DNA of 64,000 bases from Sphagnum compactum (taxonomy: Eukaryota > Bryophyta > Sphagnopsida > Sphagnales). Below are positions 1-11,098 of this stretch, in pieces; within the stretch, counting starts at the first letter, position 1, and every line of letters starts with the position of its first letter. The stretch is from the NCBI GenBank assembly GCA_965153455.1, contig OZ234500.1:15561579-15625578 (forward strand). Direction: 5' to 3'. The notes beneath the pieces were generated by a model. It was not told where the DNA came from. It made no database searches and was given only the letters and a program-made list of their open reading frames with translations. Both the position numbers and the translations under genes were made by a program.

Positions 1-937
1 ACAAATTTTTTAAAGAAGTCAATTCCTTTCTTTTATCTTTTGTTTATGGTTTTTTGTTCTAAACTTTGGTTTTTTCTCCTTCATATCTTTGGTATTGTAG
101 GTTACATATTTTGGTACTGATTTTGCTTTGCTTACATTTGTAGCAATTTGATGCATCCACATTTAGCTCTATCACAACACATGCAATTCATCCATCTAAT
201 AAAGAAAATTTGGCACCAAGTTCAAGTATTCAACTTGAATTGTTCAAGTCTACAACAATTACATGTTTGTAGAATGTTGGTAATACTTCTGACAAATCAG
301 TTACTGCATTCGCTCCCATTGAACAAGATCTAGAATTTTGGAATTTTTTTTAGGGGTCTTAGACTTTGAGAGAGACATGATGAATAAATATGAGAAGGGC
401 CCTTTTGTTGTAACACACATTGGAGGTCATTAGTTTTCCAACTTTACAAATTGCAACATAACCCTTTCGATACTTGATCTTAATGTGGCAACAAACCTAC
501 TTTGTAGATTGAAAGGTCCACCTTTTCGGTGACTGCATTCAATTATACTTTGCCTTCTGTAACATTTTTGAATTTAGCATACATTCTGATTGAACATTTT
601 ACATTCTTTGACATTTAGTTTACATCATACATGTAGATTACATTTTAATTGATGTAGTATATGTTCTTACATTTTACACTTTAAATTGACAGTTTGGTGC
701 TTTCAGACTTTGTAATTGTCGTTTTTGATATCTTTAATCAATAATTCTTTGATCTCACATTTTATTTTATTTGGATGATTCTAGTATGATTTAAAAAAAC
801 TTTCATTGTTCTTTGCATTGATATGTTGTCCATTGAAGTGCTGTTGTTGTAAAATTTGAAACATAACCAATTTTGATTAATTTAAAAACTTTTTAGAAAG
901 TAGGTAGAGAAATCTTTAACACAAAAGATTTAAGATG
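1..937. other. AT-rich stretch, no gene recognised
   Basis: This is AT-rich DNA with short open frames only. None has a recognisable domain, a plausible splice partner or coding-like composition. I see no RNA gene or clear mobile element. Confidence 0.5.
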
Positions 938-1011
938 AGCAGTGCAATTTAGAAATGGAATTGCCTGCATTTGAAACGAGGCAAGCAATTCCGTTTCAAA
1001 ATTGCACTGCT
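938..1011. repeat. Fold-back (hairpin) sequence with arms of about 31 nt
   Basis: The left arm begins AGCAGTGCAATTT and the right arm ends AAATTGCACTGCT. The arms pair over about 31 nt with a few mismatches and a loop of about 12 nt. The size and pairing resemble a small MITE or a microRNA-like precursor. Neither a target-site duplication nor a promoter is evident, so it is described only as an inverted repeat. Confidence 0.7.
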
Positions 1012-1398
1012 TTTTTGTTAGGAACAAATCCATTGTATAACATGGTTTCCAAATACACTGAATTTTTTTGGCAGTGCTTTCAGAGAACACATAGATGGAC
1101 TTTCCCTTCCTCATGGGACTCGGGCCTTGGGCTTGGGACCAAGTCCTTCACACTATGGCACACCAACTCCGGAGAATACTATTGTTTGTTGTACCCCAAG
1201 GCCCTGATTTCCATGGGACTTTGCCTCTTCTTGTTGGGACTTATGAAATTGGGCTGGCCCTGGGACGTAGTGTGAAGTGGACCTACCTAAGACTCAAGTA
1301 GAAGCTTGACAAGAAGGAGAAACAGAGGAAACATTTCAACACATTCAACCGCACTTTGGAAGTGTTGGGTCTTAAGAGCTTAGTAAAAACCCCATTGT

Positions 1399-1765
1399 AA
1401 AGGTGAGCAATCCATCAGCCCTGGGAAGGAAGGGAACGTGCCTTTTCATTGTCATGTGCAGGTACCGAGGGGCTTGCTGAGCTGCACTGGAAGTGGCTTG
1501 AGACACCATTGAGGTTTCTGTAATTTCTGTGCCAGTTTGGGTCACTTTGCTTTCTTCCATGGTTCTTTTCCTTGTGTGATGTTTGCAAATGTGTGCTCTG
1601 GTTTTGACTGTGAGTCTGCTGGCTGCTGTTGTGATTTGGTCTGAGATGCGTGGTACAATCTATGCCTGTTCTAGCATTTGCTCTTGGAATTGTAAAATTT
1701 GGTACATGTGCAGGTGAAGATTGAGATGGATAAATTGTGGACCTTTGCTATTAACTTAATTGTTG
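1399..1765 (-). other. Possible orphan coding exon (open frame without start)
   Basis: The minus strand stays open for about 120 codons in a locally less AT-rich stretch. It runs from just after a TAG that could be a splice acceptor (TTAATAG) to a TGA. The predicted peptide is rich in Ser, Asn, Gln and His and matches no family I know. A second frame starting with ATG at 1560 overlaps it. No upstream exon could be joined, and the neighbouring kinase gene ends in its own stop codon further upstream. It may be a terminal exon of an unrecognised gene or chance. Confidence 0.2.
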
Positions 1766-2644
1766 TGGAAAATGTAATATGAGACCATGAGATTTCTGAA
1801 GGAGAATAGAAAGCTAGAGTGTATACTATTCCATATTCACGAGATTTAGACGCAGAAATATGTCATAAGGAGTTGTTTCCCATTATCATTCAATAAAGAA
1901 ACTTAGTTCAACCAAGTTTCTACTTATGACTCAAATGGAGATCGTGCATTTTCAATCAAAAGTTCTTACTTTCAAATGTCTCAATCTTTTTCATTTTCCT
2001 TTTCTTCATCCTTTCATTTTCAAGTTTCTTCCATTTATTGGCCTTTTCTTTTTCACTTTTTCTTTAGTCTTTGCGTTACCCTTTCTAAATCAGTTTTCCA
2101 GTCTTTCTTGTCTTTCAATGAAACTTTGTGTTCCTCCTTGTTAGTTTTTGGGTCTTGTTGTCTTTCAAGTTTGTTGAGCTACTCAGTATCATGGCTGAGT
2201 TCTGCCTTTACTGCATTATAGCAATGTCAATTTTGCAAAAAAACCGATGTCAATGTATGTTTCAATGTATGTCTGAAACTCAGTAACTTCCCTCATTGCT
2301 AGGAACTGGTAAAAAGTTGGGTACTAAGACAGTTATATATGTAACAGTACCCTGCGGAGAACATGTGGTACACCTCCATCACCATCTAAATATAATTACA
2401 TTTGAAAATTTCTTTCATGTTGTTTATGATTATCCAAAGGTGGCTTGTGGTTGAAGCACAAAAAGAGTCAGCTTCAATACAATTTTTTCTCTGAAGTCAC
2501 CAGTTCATTTGCCTAAGTGTAAAATAGTAGCATGAAGAAGAGTTGACCTGTGAACAGAAGTTTTCTTCTATCTTGAATGAGGTTCAGTCCTAAGCTCTCT
2601 GGCAATCACTGAGGAAGAACCTTAAACAGACTCATCAAAAAACA
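1766..2644. other. Spacer, probably containing the 3' UTR of the kinase gene
   Basis: No coding region is recognised here. The part next to 2645 lies directly downstream of the minus-strand kinase stop codon and probably holds its 3' untranslated region. The 1980-2150 part is strongly T-rich on the plus strand, which creates meaningless Phe/Ser/Leu-rich open frames. Confidence 0.45.
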
Positions 2645-5600
2645 TTAGAGCAAAACTCCTGCAATCGATTGTGTTGGAAACAAGAAAAGCCCTAAAATAA
2701 CTGTAGTAAGGGGAACTGTGAGATTGTCATCAAACCTGTTTGTGATAGGTAGTGATTCAACAAGAGTTGCTGCTAGAGATACAGCAGCCAGCTGTAGGGC
2801 CACCCCTTGCAGATCAAATGGATAGAAGCCCATGAAAGAGAAGTACCATAGACACCTGTCAAAAAGACCAGTCACCTTGTAAAAAGTCTGTCCAAGGATC
2901 ACCTCAACATAGGAAGTCTAGCTTTATGAAGAAATCATGACACCATACAAGTCTGCTGTTAACCATCACATAGGCTTCAACCTGAGTGTAAGTCAGGGAA
3001 AAGTTTGCTACTAGGATATGGCTGTGACCAGATTCTTGTGTGAAGAATTATGAAAATTGGGTCAAGATAGGTTGTGGGACATACCCAAGTGAAACAACAA
3101 AGCCAAAGAGAAACATGGTGATACTTCCAGCCCAGCTTTTCTCTGAGTTGTAGGGAAGCTTCTTTGATCCAAATCTCCGTCCCACAATGTCAGCAATCCC
3201 TGCAATTCAAGCAGATCTCCATCAGGTTCCTGTTTTACCAAAATATGCCTTAAGACCTGTTGTTTGGCGAATGAAACAATGTCTGCCTCATGGCAATGAA
3301 ACCTACTAGCATGCTTCCTCAGGGAATCAGAAGCATTTTGGTCTACCTCCTTAGACCTTGATTTCAAGGACATCCAATCAACAATGTGGCTGTATTTTTT
3401 GACAAGTCTAGCGTTGTGGTTGAAACCCACCATCGCCTGCACACATCATGGCAAGGGATACGACACTGACTGGAGAGTCACGCCAGAAGAGAACAGTGCA
3501 CAGCACCAAAACCATCACATAATACAATGGGCCTCTCAATAACTCCCTGTCAACCAACCCAACAGGCCCATTATATATATGTCCATGCTGATTGACCCAC
3601 TGGTTTGCACACAAAACCTTGTTTGGATGGGTCTTCTTAAAGACCAAGACTTTGCATAAATACAGTAAGATTTTAGTATCCAGACTCTCAAACTGTGGTG
3701 TTGGCCCCATGTTGTGCCGAACCTCTAATTATTTTGAAAACCTAAGGCCCAAAAACCTGAACTGTAACCCTGAGGATACAAAAACGCCACCATGATGCTG
3801 ACCACCGCTCAACAGTAACCAAAACTAGAGAAGCTGGACCATGGAGTGTGAAACCTGCCACACAATTCTAGCTGCAAGTGATCAAACATCCATCTACTAT
3901 GCATGCACTCTTACTAGAAAAACTCTCTGAATACTCAACCTTACTGTGATTTGCAGGTAAGTTTAGATTATGCTTGCAGAACTTGCTACTGGCTCAAGAT
4001 TGGTGAGAAAAGGATTTGTATCTGAATGAAAGAACAAGTAAGCTTACTGAGGATCACCCTCGCGACTAACAGACTTTACAAGCCCGTCATCTTTTAGAAT
4101 TCCCAGGCCATAAACCAGAAGCCTCACACCATTGGTAGCAGGCACCAGTGCTGCAAGATATCTTGCCCAGGGCGAGACACTGCCCTTCCATATCCAGCCC
4201 AAGAACTAATAACCACCATCATTGCATATACCGATAACATATGAAAAACAACCTACATTAAGCACTGAAACAAAAGAATAGCAAATACAAATGTACATGC
4301 ATACCAAATGTTTCTTAACTAAATCATCTATTCCTGTGGTATGCATTGCAAGAACTGTGTATACAAAACTCTGTAAGTGATACAGTAGAGACCAAACTTC
4401 TTCTTTCCAGAGAAAGATATGGAAGAAGAAATATTGCATAAGGAAAGCACCTGAAAAATGGCCAGCAAAGTGCAAAGAGCAATCCTGAGGTTATGTGCAC
4501 AAGCTTGCGACTCAGCTTCTGTGAGACAAAATTTGGAAGAAACTGGTTACAACCCTGTAAGTGCACAACTCCTCTCCAGTGTGTACTGATGATGCACTCA
4601 GCAACAAAATTTGTAGATAACAGAGCAGTTACTGTATAGATCAATTTGCATACACATGGGTTCTTTCCCCAACAAGCAGGGCAGCATGCCAGCTGATTTT
4701 TCTGTTTTCCCCTCCTTTGCCCTTCAGGCTGCATTTATTACTGATAAACCCTGTATCTCCAGGGTCTCTTGCAACAAAGGGCCTAAGGTTATCCTCAACT
4801 TCCAACATCCAAGACATGATCTTATTGAGATCAAATGCAAAAAATTGGATTCTGACATACTGAGTCAGGTCTATGCAAAGTATGACACCACATGAGATAT
4901 TTCAGAGTGGCTGACTGATTAAGAATCTCATTTGTGCAAATTGCACTTGGCTGGAGGTTTTCAGAACATGAACAAGATGCATCAACCAATAGCTATTTAT
5001 GATTCTTTGTCAGTGCAAGTGCAGCACACTTGGCTTGTTGGTGACACTTTCATTAGCTAGACATCAAATAGATAATTTCAGAAAGCACAAAGAATTGCAA
5101 GTCAATTCAAGTTTCCAAATTCAATGGAGTTTCTCAAGCATGTTGTACCTGTCCAAGTATTTGGTGCTTAGTGAGGGAGTTGAACAATTTAACCCAAGCA
5201 TATGCACCAAGCAAGATAAGAAAAGTGACGCCAACGTCGTGCTGCAAAGATCCCGCTTGCAAATAACCCTCAAAAGGCTTCTCGCTCAACGATTCCTGCA
5301 CCCCTTGCTTCCACTCCCTTGGTGAGGTCAGATCCGCTGTCGTTGTCCTCGAAGATGGATCACAGCTGCCTGAGAAGACAGAAGCAAGATCGGCTTCTTC
5401 TTGCCATAACTGAGGCTCGGAGGTAGGGCTTCTTGTTGCCTGAAGCTGCCGTCTGGACTCCCTTCGGACAGTCAGGAAATGATTTTCAAAAACTCTTCTT
5501 TCGCGTGACGGTAACCGTGATCTTGAAATGGAGGAGGAAGAAGTGCGAAAAGCAGACAGGAAGGAGAGCCTCGAGGAAGGACACGAACATGCTATTATCC

Positions 5601-5694
5601 GTGAGCTTGCTCTCATATCCATCTCAGAGATACAGCTCCCTGGAAGTCGAGCAATTGAATAGCAGGTTCCCAGGCTCTTGGCGCCTGTAGCCAT
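2645..5694 (-). CDS. Phytol kinase / farnesol kinase family protein (chloroplast), complete
   Basis: Integral-membrane isoprenoid-alcohol kinase of the VTE5/FOLK family, which phosphorylates phytol or farnesol, typically with CTP. VTE5 feeds phytyl-phosphate to tocopherol synthesis. Coding exons on the minus strand are 5149-5694, 4451-4518, 4048-4179, 3431-3546, 3085-3199 and 2645-2855. All have GT-AG borders with matching phases and give 395 residues. Residues 1-145 are Ser/Arg-rich, like a plastid transit peptide. Several hydrophobic segments follow from about residue 153. Conserved stretches are SRKLVHITSGLLFALCWPFF (185-204), GDPQELLRGPLYY (about 246-258), AGDGIADIVGRRFGS (285-299), KSWAGS and VESLPI. 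The start is the ATG at 5694; the frame is open further upstream only with a GTG. The C-terminus is intact. VTE5 and FOLK cannot be separated with certainty here, although the motif wording is closer to farnesol kinase. Confidence 0.9.
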
Positions 5695-6480
5695 TTCCGC
5701 AACCTTGGCTTTCACAGAGCTGCGATCTCCCTCCAACAGATGCACATTGAAAAGAACAGTGTAGAAACCGCTCCGCTTTCAATAGCTCCTTCCATGTTAC
5801 GAATATCTCACGTCCCCGTCTGACGATGATCTTGAATAATCAATCACTGATCTTGAAAAGCTATACACCTGTAAAGCAACGCATACGCAGGAAAAAGAAC
5901 AAATCTGCTAAAAAAAAACCTCCTTCATCTCCTACATTCTCAGAGACTACATAACCATGCTTAGATAAGACGAAACCGTTTACCGATGTGTGAAGGAAAA
6001 AAAAAAAACACGGACACAGAAAGCCAGACAGACAAGTACATACAAAAACGCACGCGCGCGGGAGTTTCGCAGCCGGGAAACAGACGCACACTCACGATTA
6101 ATTATTCAGGTGAGAAGAAGAAAAATTGAAACAGAGAAGAAGAAATCAATGCCCATGCGGGGCACTACAAAAGAAGACATGAGAAGAGAGCTGCTTCTGT
6201 ATTCCTTGTGGAACAGGGGGCAGCGATGAGGAGCAGATCGGGAAACATGCGAGAGAGGAGGAGGAGGAGGAGGGCGAGTTCACCGAAGAGAAGCAAACGT
6301 AAACAACAAACAACAAACAACAGCAGCATCAGCAGGCAGCAGGAGACAGAAGAGAGAGAGAGACAAGACAGGGCGAAACGTCGGGTCGGGTCAGGGGTGA
6401 GTGACGGCACGCGTGCAGCGTGGCCCTGGATAAGGTAGGTGCAGATTAGGCGGTGGCCCACTTACGTTACAATTATTATT
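5695..6480 (-). promoter_or_regulatory. Leader/promoter region of the kinase gene
   Basis: This is the region upstream of the kinase ATG. On the plus strand it is GA-rich, with (GGA)n near 6255-6272 and (GA)n near 6350-6362, so the minus-strand transcript would be CT-rich, as in many plant leaders. An 11-codon upstream ORF in a different frame spans 5712-5747 and ends 17 nt before the main start. No TATA box or start site could be assigned with confidence. Confidence 0.4.
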
Positions 6481-6559
6481 ATACTTGTCCTCCCCCCGAC
6501 CAATCTTTGGGTAGGTACCTAACTGAGTTAATGAGTATTATTTTTTAAGCTATGTGAAT

Positions 6560-7285
6560 GCATGGGCTTCCAATTCAACCCTAAGAATCCTTAATTTTTT
6601 AATTTTACTATCATTGGCTTCCATTGTTAGCTAAATATCCTTGGCATTTAAAAATCAAGGGCTTTCATTTCAACCTAAAAAAATCAATAAAATGAAAAAA
6701 TGAATCGTGGGGTTCCATTTCTGTCTAAAATTCCATAAAATTTTAAATATCATGGACTTCCATTTCTGCCTAAAAATCCATAAATTTTAAAAATATCATG
6801 GACTTCCATTTCTACCTAAAAAGAATCCATAAAATTAAAAAATCGTGGACTTTCCATTTCAGCCTAAAATTCCACCAAAATTAACAATCATGGACTTCCA
6901 TTTCAACCTAAGAAACCACAAAATTAAATATCATGGTCTTCCATTTCAACCTAAGAGTCCACAAAATTTAAAAATCTTGGCCTTTCGTTTCAATCTAAGA
7001 ATCCACAAAATTTAAAATGCTGGGCCTTTCGTTTCAACCTAAGAATCCACAAAATTTTAAAATTCTTGGCCTTTCGTTTCAACCTAAGAATTCACAAAAT
7101 TAAAGAAGCATGAGCTTTCCATTTCAACCTAAGAATTCACAAAATTTAAAATCTTGGACTTCCATTTCAACTTAAGAATTCACAAAATTTTAAAATCACG
7201 GCATTCCATTTCAACCCAAAAATCCACAAAATTCAAGAATTATATGGGGTTCCATTTCAACCTAAAATCCCTTAAAGGTGAATCA
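6560..7285. repeat. Minisatellite, period about 45 bp, about 15 copies
   Basis: A degenerate unit recurs about every 43-47 bp. Each copy contains a core like TTCCATTTCAACCTAAGAA followed by an A/T stretch of the type CCACAAAATTTAAAAT and a TGG triplet. Copies start near 6567, 6672, 6712, 6760, 6805, 6851, 6896, 6940, 6982, 7025, 7071, 7114, 7158, 7205 and 7249. Units in the middle carry TTTCGTTTC instead of TTCCATTTC, which points to local amplification of variants. It is non-coding. Confidence 0.9.
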
Positions 7286-7861
7286 TGGGCACACATACAT
7301 TAGAAACCTCTGGTGATTTTTTTGGCATACACATGCACAAAGTAGATTTTTCAAGGAAGAAATTAGTGTTCAAGGAAAGGTGATTAAGCTTGTTAAATTG
7401 CTCGAATACAAGGGGAATAATATTTTGAAAAACATAAAAACTCTAGACTCAATGGATTTCAATGCTCTCAATACTCATAATTCAAAATATCCTTGGTTGA
7501 ATTTAAAAAGCTCTTTAGTTTTCAATATGGTGAAAGTTTTGATGTTCATAATCCAAAATATTCTTGATTGAATTTAAAAAGCTTTAGATTACTCTTGTAT
7601 CCTACCCTTGCTCGAATCAATCATGTAGGGACTATCCGAGTTTGTACAATCTTGACACTCATTTATTTGTGACTTTGTATCTAGACTATCAAGTAAGTTT
7701 AAACAAACCTTTTTGTCATGTATTATGAACCTAAAAGAGGTTTTCCCTTCAACACTCCAAAAATTTCCTTGAATTTGTTCATCATTGCAAGTAAGAAGTT
7801 TTATGTTTGACATGGTGGAGAGAACCAACCTCCAAGATTGAGTACACATGGGTCCAAACAT
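7286..7861. other. AT-rich spacer
   Basis: No gene is recognised. A short internal repetition is visible: near 7480-7520 and again near 7545-7580 there are similar sentences of the kind AATATTCTTGATTGAATTT followed by AAAAAGCT. Confidence 0.4.
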
Positions 7862-9135
7862 GATAGGGCTGCTTGTTTAGGCGACAATTTGTTTTGGAAT
7901 ATTTAAAAAAATATTTTAGAGATATTCTATTTGAAAGTTGAAAAAATTAAATTTGATTGAAAAAGATGTTGCAATATATATATTATGCAAATATATATTG
8001 CTCAATGAATGCTTTTAAACAACTTGCAATATTAATACAATTTTGACATTGAAACATGAAAAATGAAACAATAGATTTGTCTTTTATTAATGTGATTGCA
8101 CTCATGCCACCTATTTTTTCTATTGCCATACTATTTACGTTCCATGCCACCAATTTAACCATTAATGTTATGGGCCTTGTAATTTAGTTACAATACACTT
8201 AATAAAAAGTATTTGCATTAGGGTTCACATTTAGGATGGTGGTATCTTGGATGAAACAATTGATAGTTTCTTTTGTTTCACCAACACCCCAACAAGATTT
8301 CCTTCTTGTTTGAACTAATTCTAACATCAATATATTTGCCAATTAGGTTTCTCATCACATTTCATCTTAGATTCTTGAACTTTTAAGGTGTCCCCCATGT
8401 TTTTGCAAGTTCCATCACTTGATGGTTTAACCAAGATTACAATGAAGCAAGAAATCATAACTTAATAATTCCCAAATCCTTGCCATGAGAAAGTATAGGT
8501 TTTCTTGCTTGGATACCACAAGGTACTCCATACCTATGCTTTGATTCACTTGTAATTTTCATATTCAACATTATGTTAACATTTGTGCATTTTCCATTTG
8601 GTTTACTAACATTAGAATAACATGGCACAAAAATTCAATTTTCATATTCTAAACATATTTGTTTGTTGACAAAAGCTTGTGAACAAGAAAAACTTTGTTG
8701 TAGACTTCTCGTAAAGATTGGAAAAATAAATATTTAGGAGGAGAGTGAAAAACCACAAATCAATAACCCTAGTTTCAATTATTCACCCATATTTTTAGTA
8801 TTAGAATGCAAATGGGATAATAAGAACTAGACTTGCTTGCTTGGATGATTGTTTAATATGGAGTGTTCTTATAATATTTTACAAATATTCTATTTGAAAT
8901 TGAAAAACCTTAAATTTGACTAAAAAAAATGTTGTAATATTATTATGTAAAAATATGTTTAAAAAACTAGTTCTTTCAAAATGTGTCATGTTTAAAAAAT
9001 TAAAAAAAGGAGTCCTTACAATGCTTAAAGAATGCTTTTAAATGACTTTCAATATTAATAAAATTTTGGCCACTAAAACATGAAAAATTAAATAATGATT
9101 ATAATTGCTTTGGGTTTTATCAATGTGATAGCACC
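7862..9135. repeat. Pair of diverged direct repeats about 1 kb apart
   Basis: The segment 7862-8110 is repeated in diverged form at about 8845-9135. Both contain TATTCTATTTGAAA, then a TTAAATTTGA tract, then GAATGCTTTTAAA, CAATATTAAT and ACATGAAAAAT in the same order. The sequence between them has no recognisable gene. This looks like an old segmental duplication or two copies of one dispersed element. Confidence 0.7.
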
Positions 9136-11098
9136 TTTTAACACAAAAACATTTTTTCCTAGAATAAACAAAACAACACAAATTGATTCCCTTCACTACC
9201 TTGCAAAAAATAAAATAAAAAAATCAATGAAAAAGAGAAAAAAACAAAGAGTTGGTGGAGGAAAGAAAATATTTATTGTTAGACCTAGGACCCTATCCAA
9301 ATTTTATTTAAACCTAGGACCTTAATCCCTATTTAAATCTATGACTTGAACTTCATAAATTTTTTTAAAGACCCAATGAAGGTTGTAAACCAAGTTAGGT
9401 TTTATATAGACCTTCTAAATCTAATTCTAAAGCAAGTCTAAGTCCATGTAGACCCACTAGATTTGGTTTTTAGACCTAGGCCTTGACCCAATAGAAAACT
9501 CAAACTCAAAACCCTAAAACCCAAACATTGAATTTAACTAATTATCTAGATTAAGAGTGTATAGACTAAATGAATTTATTATGGCCAAGGCCCCTCAATG
9601 CTTAGCCCATAAGTTGGGACCTTGAGGAAGGGTTAATTGCGGTTGAGAGCAAAGAAAGTTTATTTCTTGAATTGAACCTTATAATGTTAGAAATATGTTA
9701 AACCTTGAGAAAATCTTTGTGCTAAAGCAAGAAAAGATGGTAGTCATATTTCACTTTCAAATGTGAATGATCCATGAAATGCTTGTAGCATTTGGGTGGT
9801 GAAATGTGAATTTTTCATAATGATCATTAATGATCAATTAAAATGGAAAAGTGAAATGGGAGAAAGAATTTGAGTTTGAAGTTCATATATTTTTTTGTGT
9901 TTTCATATGTACTAACATGAACATTATTATTATGGTTCTTAGATGAAAAATTAATTGTTTGACGTGTGCAAACAACTCAATATGAATGAACATTGACATG
10001 AGCACATGTGATAATGAGGTGCAAATATGGTAGTTTAAAAGGAAAGAAAACATGTACACTTTAAAGAAAATGCTACAATAATATTTTGTATTTCATTTGA
10101 ACCACCAAAAGTGTAACAATTATTCACTTCTTAGCGTAACCCATTTTCAATTCTTAGCCTTGGCCGTTAGGGTTGCTTCTCGACGATGACCAAATTTCCT
10201 TCCTTTTGTGTGCTTGGTGTGGAGTTTGGAGTTTGGAGAATTGGCTTCATGCGGGCATGCTTTCACTACTGTTGCAAACTAGGTTCTTGGGTTTCCAACA
10301 CCAAAGATTATAAAATTTTTGGCAGTTGTAGTGGAGTTGCAGTTGCAATGTGATTCCTCCTAGAAGCTTGGGTGTGATGGTGGACAATTCAAGAGCGGCC
10401 CATCCAAAACTAGCTAACCCAACCTCCAAATATGCCCGGGGAAAAAACTTGGAATGCACACAAATGGCATAGACTTAAGAAACACAAACTATAATATTTT
10501 GTTACGTATAATTCTCTCATTAGGTTGGGAGCAACAACGAACATGCTTTTGTCAGAGAAGAAGAAGATTCCTTTTGCATTGAAAGGAGCTTGAGTTTCCC
10601 ATAAGAGAATTGGTAAAGCCCTGTAAGAGTAATGACCATAGAGACAGACCAGGCTGGAAGTGGTGGTAGTCGTAAAAGAACAAGACCAAGAAGAGAAACA
10701 TAAAAAAAATGAAAAAGATGCGTGCTTATTGTCCCTTTCGGTTGGTTGACCTGCAGGAAAGAAAAAAAGATGAGATGAAATTGTGCAGCAATTCGCTGAG
10801 CTTTTGCATGGCACATGTATTTGAGGAATTGTGTAAATGAATTGATGAAAAAGAAAGAAAGAGGAGTATAAAAGGCAGGAAAGTGGATCAAAGGCTTTGT
10901 TGTTGTGCTCTTGCAATGACCGAGCCCGCCATCATTAACGAGCTTTTGTAAGGGTAGGAAAGTTCATTTTTTTCAAGAAAATCTTCGTCCCACCCCCCTT
11001 TTTTTTGGGTTTGGTTTTGTTTTGTTTTATTTTTTTTGGGGGGGGGGGTGCTTGGGCTTTTGCTTTCTAGGGGTTTTGGGTGTAGTTTTTTTTTTTGA
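9136..11098. other. Gene-poor spacer
   Basis: No convincing gene is present. A minus-strand open frame of about 168 codons at 10410-10916 begins with TTG, is biased to Phe/Ser/Leu, and has no domain, so it is not called. Near 10980-11095 lie T- and G-homopolymer runs immediately before the decayed retroelement. Confidence 0.4.

Noticed and set aside
5695-5745. GTG start extending the kinase N-terminus
   Set aside because: Nuclear plant genes start at ATG. The first in-frame ATG is at 5694 and gives a normal transit-peptide context.
6560-7285. CRISPR-like array
   Set aside because: Units are contiguous and degenerate with no unique spacers, in a plant nuclear context. It is a minisatellite.
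10410-10916. 168-codon minus-strand frame
   Set aside because: It starts with TTG, is dominated by Phe/Ser/Leu from pyrimidine-rich sequence, and has no recognisable domain.
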